The notes under the pieces are model-generated. The model did no database searches. It was given only the letters and a program-made list of their open reading frames with translations, and was not told the origin of the DNA. Source: Candidatus Cloacimonadota bacterium (lineage in GTDB: Bacteria > Cloacimonadota > Cloacimonadia > Cloacimonadales > Cloacimonadaceae). Taken from it: DNA of 45,248 nt. Positions 43,208-45,248 of the stretch are shown one piece after another (the stretch's first letter is position 1; each line of letters begins with the position of its first letter). The stretch lies in NCBI GenBank assembly GCA_028681035.1, contig JAQUJJ010000013.1, positions 1-45,248 on the forward strand, given 5' to 3'. The position numbers and the translations under genes were made by a program.

Positions 43208-43645
43208 CCGCTTCTATGTGATCCATGTCTGGGTACGTCAGACTGAGAACACTAAGTTCTTCAGATACTACTATGATGCTTACCAAGAGCTTGATAGAAT
43301 CTACAGGGTCAAAGCACGGGCAGCTTGTGAAACCACCTATGGTCAGGCTCGTATCCTGGCAGACTTCGACAGGTGGGCAACCGATAACCATATCCCACCA
43401 ATCAGCCATAGAATTAAGCGCATCGATAACAAGGAAAACAAGAACCTCCGCATCGAGAGAACCGAGACCATCATCGAGACCGCCAAGGTGCTCTTCCCGG
43501 AGGGACAGGATACACCCACCCTGATATCACAGTTCCTTACCTATCCTGATGGCTATATCGATGGCTGTGATGCACTGGCAGGTTGTCTGGAACGTTTCTC
43601 CGAATACGATATCGGCAGGAATAGAGTCAAAGTCCGGAGGTTCTT
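43164..43645 (+). pseudogene. phage terminase large subunit, C-terminal nuclease fragment
   Basis: The frame, open from just after a TAA near 43162, reads FKAVISIGYGNRFYVIHVWV, then TYGQARILADFDRWA and LTYPDGYIDGCDALAGCLERF. That is the nuclease-domain end of a Mu-like or related terminase large subunit. The ATPase half is absent. Near 43645 the frame enters a dispersed palindrome (43647-43666) coding RFFIPAKAGIQ, so the natural end is gone too. Packaging cannot work from this piece; it is a prophage ruin. Confidence 0.7.
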
Positions 43646-43646
43646 C

Positions 43647-43666
43647 ATACCAGCGAAGGCTGGTAT
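43647..43666. repeat. REP-like palindrome ATACCAGC-GAAG-GCTGGTAT
   Basis: An 8-bp stem and GAAG loop give the PAKAGIQ reading frame common to a dispersed repeat seen in many bacterial genomes. It terminates the homologous part of the terminase fragment. Confidence 0.65.
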
Positions 43667-43733
43667 CCAGTTATCACTTACTACGATCAGCTCATGCTTG
43701 AGTATTACCGAGTCCTGAATAATACCTTTTTTT

Positions 43734-44005
43734 AGTCCCATCGGGACGCAGGCTGTTGACAAACCTCGATAGAGGTGGAATACCTTAGCCTGAGGTGTGA
43801 ACCTCAGGTATGAATAGGAGTATCAAACAAACCCCATGGGGGTGACACAATAACTGGCAACAGATTGCTATAATGTTATATATGTCGCCCAAAAAGGGCT
43901 TTATATCTCTCTTAATGCTGCCCTGGGGTTTCGCTTCGCTACACCCCAGGCTAATATCTTTCGTCCCTGCGGGACTTTGTCAACAGCCTGAGTCCCATCG
44001 GGACG
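43734..44005. mobile_element. composite hairpin element with 15-bp inverted ends
   Basis: CAGGCTGTTGACAAA (43749-43763) is exactly inverted at 43976-43990, and both ends are flanked by the direct repeat AGTCCCATCGGGACG (43734-43748, 43991-44005). Inside are successive palindromes: CCTCGATAGAGG (43764-43775), CCTGAGGT-GTGA-ACCTCAGG (43789-43808), ACCCCATGGGGGT (43831-43843), GCCC-AAAAA-GGGC (43887-43899), CCTGGGGT/ACCCCAGG (43922-43950) and GTCCCTGCGGGAC (43963-43975). There is no coding frame of note. Similar chains of hairpins occur as non-coding interspersed sequence in Bacteroidota and relatives, from memory. It looks non-autonomous. Confidence 0.65.
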
Positions 44006-44167
44006 GTATTTTAGATAGATAATCGACTCCTATCTAAAAATATTGAGTTCTGTAGGGACGGCATATATCCCTCGCTAACTATATGTTTTCATGATGATAT
44101 GTCGTCCCGATGGGACTCGGTGAATGTGCTTGCTGAGTGCTATCTAAAATACCGTCCCGCTGGGACT
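43990..44167. repeat. second cluster of GTCCC palindromic repeats
   Basis: Copies at 43990-44018 (plus), 44045-44065 (plus, GAGTTCTGTAGGGACGG), 44103-44118 (minus) and 44140-44167 (minus) share the unit of the 40538-40718 cluster, again about 50 bases apart and with two plus copies followed by two minus copies. It separates the terminase piece from the gpF piece of the prophage ruin. Confidence 0.75.
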
Positions 44168-44239
44168 TGCTATTACGTTTTCTCTAAAACAACTGTGGCA
44201 TACCCCCCGCTGGAATGAAGATTGGGGCATTGAAGATCA

Positions 44240-44810
44240 GCATCTATCATCCAGAAACAGCAGTTGTTCTGGATCGGGAACCATTTTGATGCCGATATCC
44301 GGCAGAACTTCGCAGATACCCTATCCAAAGCCATCGAGCAGGGCTATACGAAAGAAATGCTTGCAGATACACTCAAAGAGCAGTTTGGCGACATTGCAGA
44401 TAAGTCCTCTCATTACTGGCAAGGATTGGCAGAGCATACTGCACTCAGAATCAGAGAGTTCGGTAGATTGCAGGGCTATAAGAAAGTCAAAGCCAAGTAC
44501 TACAAGCTTGTTGTGATCCTCGATGATCGCACCAGTGACATCTGCCGGGCACTGGCTGCCCAGGATAAGATATACCCCTTAAACGATACCTGTAGGGGCG
44601 AATGGCGGTTCGCCTTCTATCGATTCAATGGATACCAAGTCCAACAGCTTGGATGATGCACGGGAATACATCAAAGCACTCGCACCTTGGATCAAAGACG
44701 ATCAGATCGAATACGATTCAGAGATGAACCATGTAGGAGTCTCCGGAGCGCATACTGACTTTCCACCATTTCATTGGAAGTGCAGGACGGTAACAGAAGT
44801 AATCTGTTAG
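44240..44810 (+). pseudogene. Mu gpF-like head-morphogenesis protein, disrupted
   Basis: Two frames together give the gpF fold. The first (44240-44584) reads FWIGNHFDADIRQ, TLKEQFGDIADKSSHYWQ and VVILDDRTSDICRALAAQDK. The second (from 44628) has IKDDQIEYDSEMNHVGVSG and TDFPPFHWKCRTVTEVI, which matches the late HPPxHxxCR metal-like motif. A hairpin repeat, GGCGAA/TTCGCC (44597-44614), has been inserted between them and shifts the frame. The N-terminal portal-contact part is missing. The protein would help assemble the capsid, but this copy is dead. Confidence 0.75.
44597..44614. repeat. hairpin repeat interrupting the gpF gene
   Basis: GGCGAA pairs with TTCGCC around TGGCGG. It sits exactly where the gpF reading frame breaks, within a GTAGGGGCGAATGGC word that looks like a dispersed repeat. 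Confidence 0.6.
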
Positions 44811-44815
44811 GTCAG

Positions 44816-45106
44816 TCATACAGTGCCAGTCATTGATGCAAATTTTAGGACACCACACCTAAGCGCATCGACTGTATCATTGTCTTTTTCTATCACGTCA
44901 AAACCCTGAAATATGTCATCTTTAACTGTAGCTACAAAAGTAACATCACCTTCAATTCTCAGTAGGTAATAGGTGGTTTCATCATCTGGATGATACCATA
45001 TCTCATGCGGTTCAGTTAAAGCAATATCTATGCAATTCACATAAGCCATTTTCTTTCTTAAAACGTCCAAATCATATGTTGGGATAGTTTTCTCATTTAT
45101 TATCAT
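44816..45106 (-). CDS. small protein with possible phage-type PBECR nuclease domain
   Basis: The 96-residue acidic protein contains ALTEPHEIWYHPDDETTYYL, then VTFVATVKDDIFQGFDVI and DALRCGVLKF. The PxEIW ... Y ... V-V ... F ... R-G-L layout resembles the barnase/EndoU/colicin/RelE-like domains often found at the C-terminus of Mu gpF-like proteins. Here it is separate and on the opposite strand, five bases from the gpF stop, so the segment may have been inverted. It could be an intact small toxin-like gene or a fragment. No antitoxin-like partner is visible in the window. Confidence 0.45.
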   Translation of the reverse strand: MIINEKTIPTYDLDVLRKKMAYVNCIDIALTEPHEIWYHPDDETTYYLLRIEGDVTFVATVKDDIFQGFDVIEKDNDTVDALRCGVLKFASMTGTV

Positions 45107-45126
45107 GCTGTCCTATCCTAATGTCA

Positions 45127-45140
45127 TGTCAAGCTTGACA
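45127..45140. repeat. 14-bp perfect palindrome TGTCAAGCTTGACA
   Basis: It lies 20 bases upstream of the PBECR-like start and 46 bases before the transposase start. It could be an operator for either divergent gene. ATGTCAAGCTTGA also occurs near 42408, upstream of the cupin gene. Confidence 0.4.
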
Positions 45141-45186
45141 AGACGTATGGGGTAGGAATAATTGTCTCACTAAAGTGAGGTGATTA

Positions 45187-45248
45187 TGATAAAGTACAAG
45201 GTAACCCTAGCCAAAGCAGAACGAGACGAGCTTGAAACCTTTGTTAGC
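45187..45248 (+). CDS. IS630-family transposase, N-terminal part
   Basis: From ATG 45187 the 20 visible codons read MIKYKVTLAKAERDELETF, the usual beginning of IS630-type transposases (YxVxLTxxERxxLE). The rest lies beyond the window. AGTGAGGTG precedes the ATG. The left end of the element should lie shortly upstream, around 45140-45165, but no inverted end can be verified without the other side. Confidence 0.6.

Overview
The window looks like a chromosomal piece of a Gram-negative, LPS-bearing, probably anaerobic bacterium outside the well-studied phyla. The best fit is Candidatus Cloacimonadota or a relative. This is inference, from a secreted protease with a C-terminal YPNPFNP-type FlgD-like tail, several unique beta-barrel and TPR proteins, a lipid A acyltransferase, a tryptophanase, a c-di-AMP cyclase beside folP and coaE, and intergenic spaces full of short palindromic repeats. 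No rRNA or tRNA gene was recognised.

Layout. 1-245: end of an unknown neighbour and a 36-bp perfect palindrome. 245-4415 (minus): restriction-modification operon of an N6-adenine methyltransferase, a C5-cytosine methyltransferase and an HNH nuclease. 4658-6034 (plus): tryptophanase, ending at a bidirectional terminator. 6128-22843 (minus): a long run from trxA and an LpxL-type acyltransferase through a 1,829-residue Ser/Thr-His hybrid kinase, a 971-residue TPR protein, a beta-barrel, a membrane protein, a YibQ-like deacetylase, uppP, holA and malQ. 23046-24412: a mosaic pseudogene and a repeat-rich spacer. 24413-28379 (minus): exbB-exbD-tonB-folP-cdaA-coaE, tightly overlapping. 28476-29564: serC. 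29705-33787 (plus): maf, an amidohydrolase, a conserved hypothetical and gltX. 34154-39937 (minus): rsmA, a second beta-barrel, an M14 protease, a DUF192 lipoprotein and a second YibQ-like deacetylase. 40003-42318 (minus): a cupin, an M42 aminopeptidase and a small zinc-ribbon protein. 42987-45248: two short secreted-protein remnants, ruins of a Mu-like prophage (terminase and gpF pieces), clusters of palindromic repeats, a possible phage-type nuclease domain and the first codons of an IS630-type transposase.

The most interesting signal is not a gene. Four copies of a hairpin element (23944-24010 plus, 24068-24137 minus, 40309-40378 plus, 40741-40810 minus) share ends with GACTT pairing to GAGTT, a 17-bp stem and a 33-36 nt variable loop. 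The inner stem differs between copies with compensatory base changes, and the imperfect pairs become G-U wobbles on only one strand. This points to selection on an RNA structure. Two further repeat types, a 29-bp GTCCCATCGGGAC unit and a 242-bp inverted-repeat element made of successive hairpins, fill the spacers around the prophage ruin.
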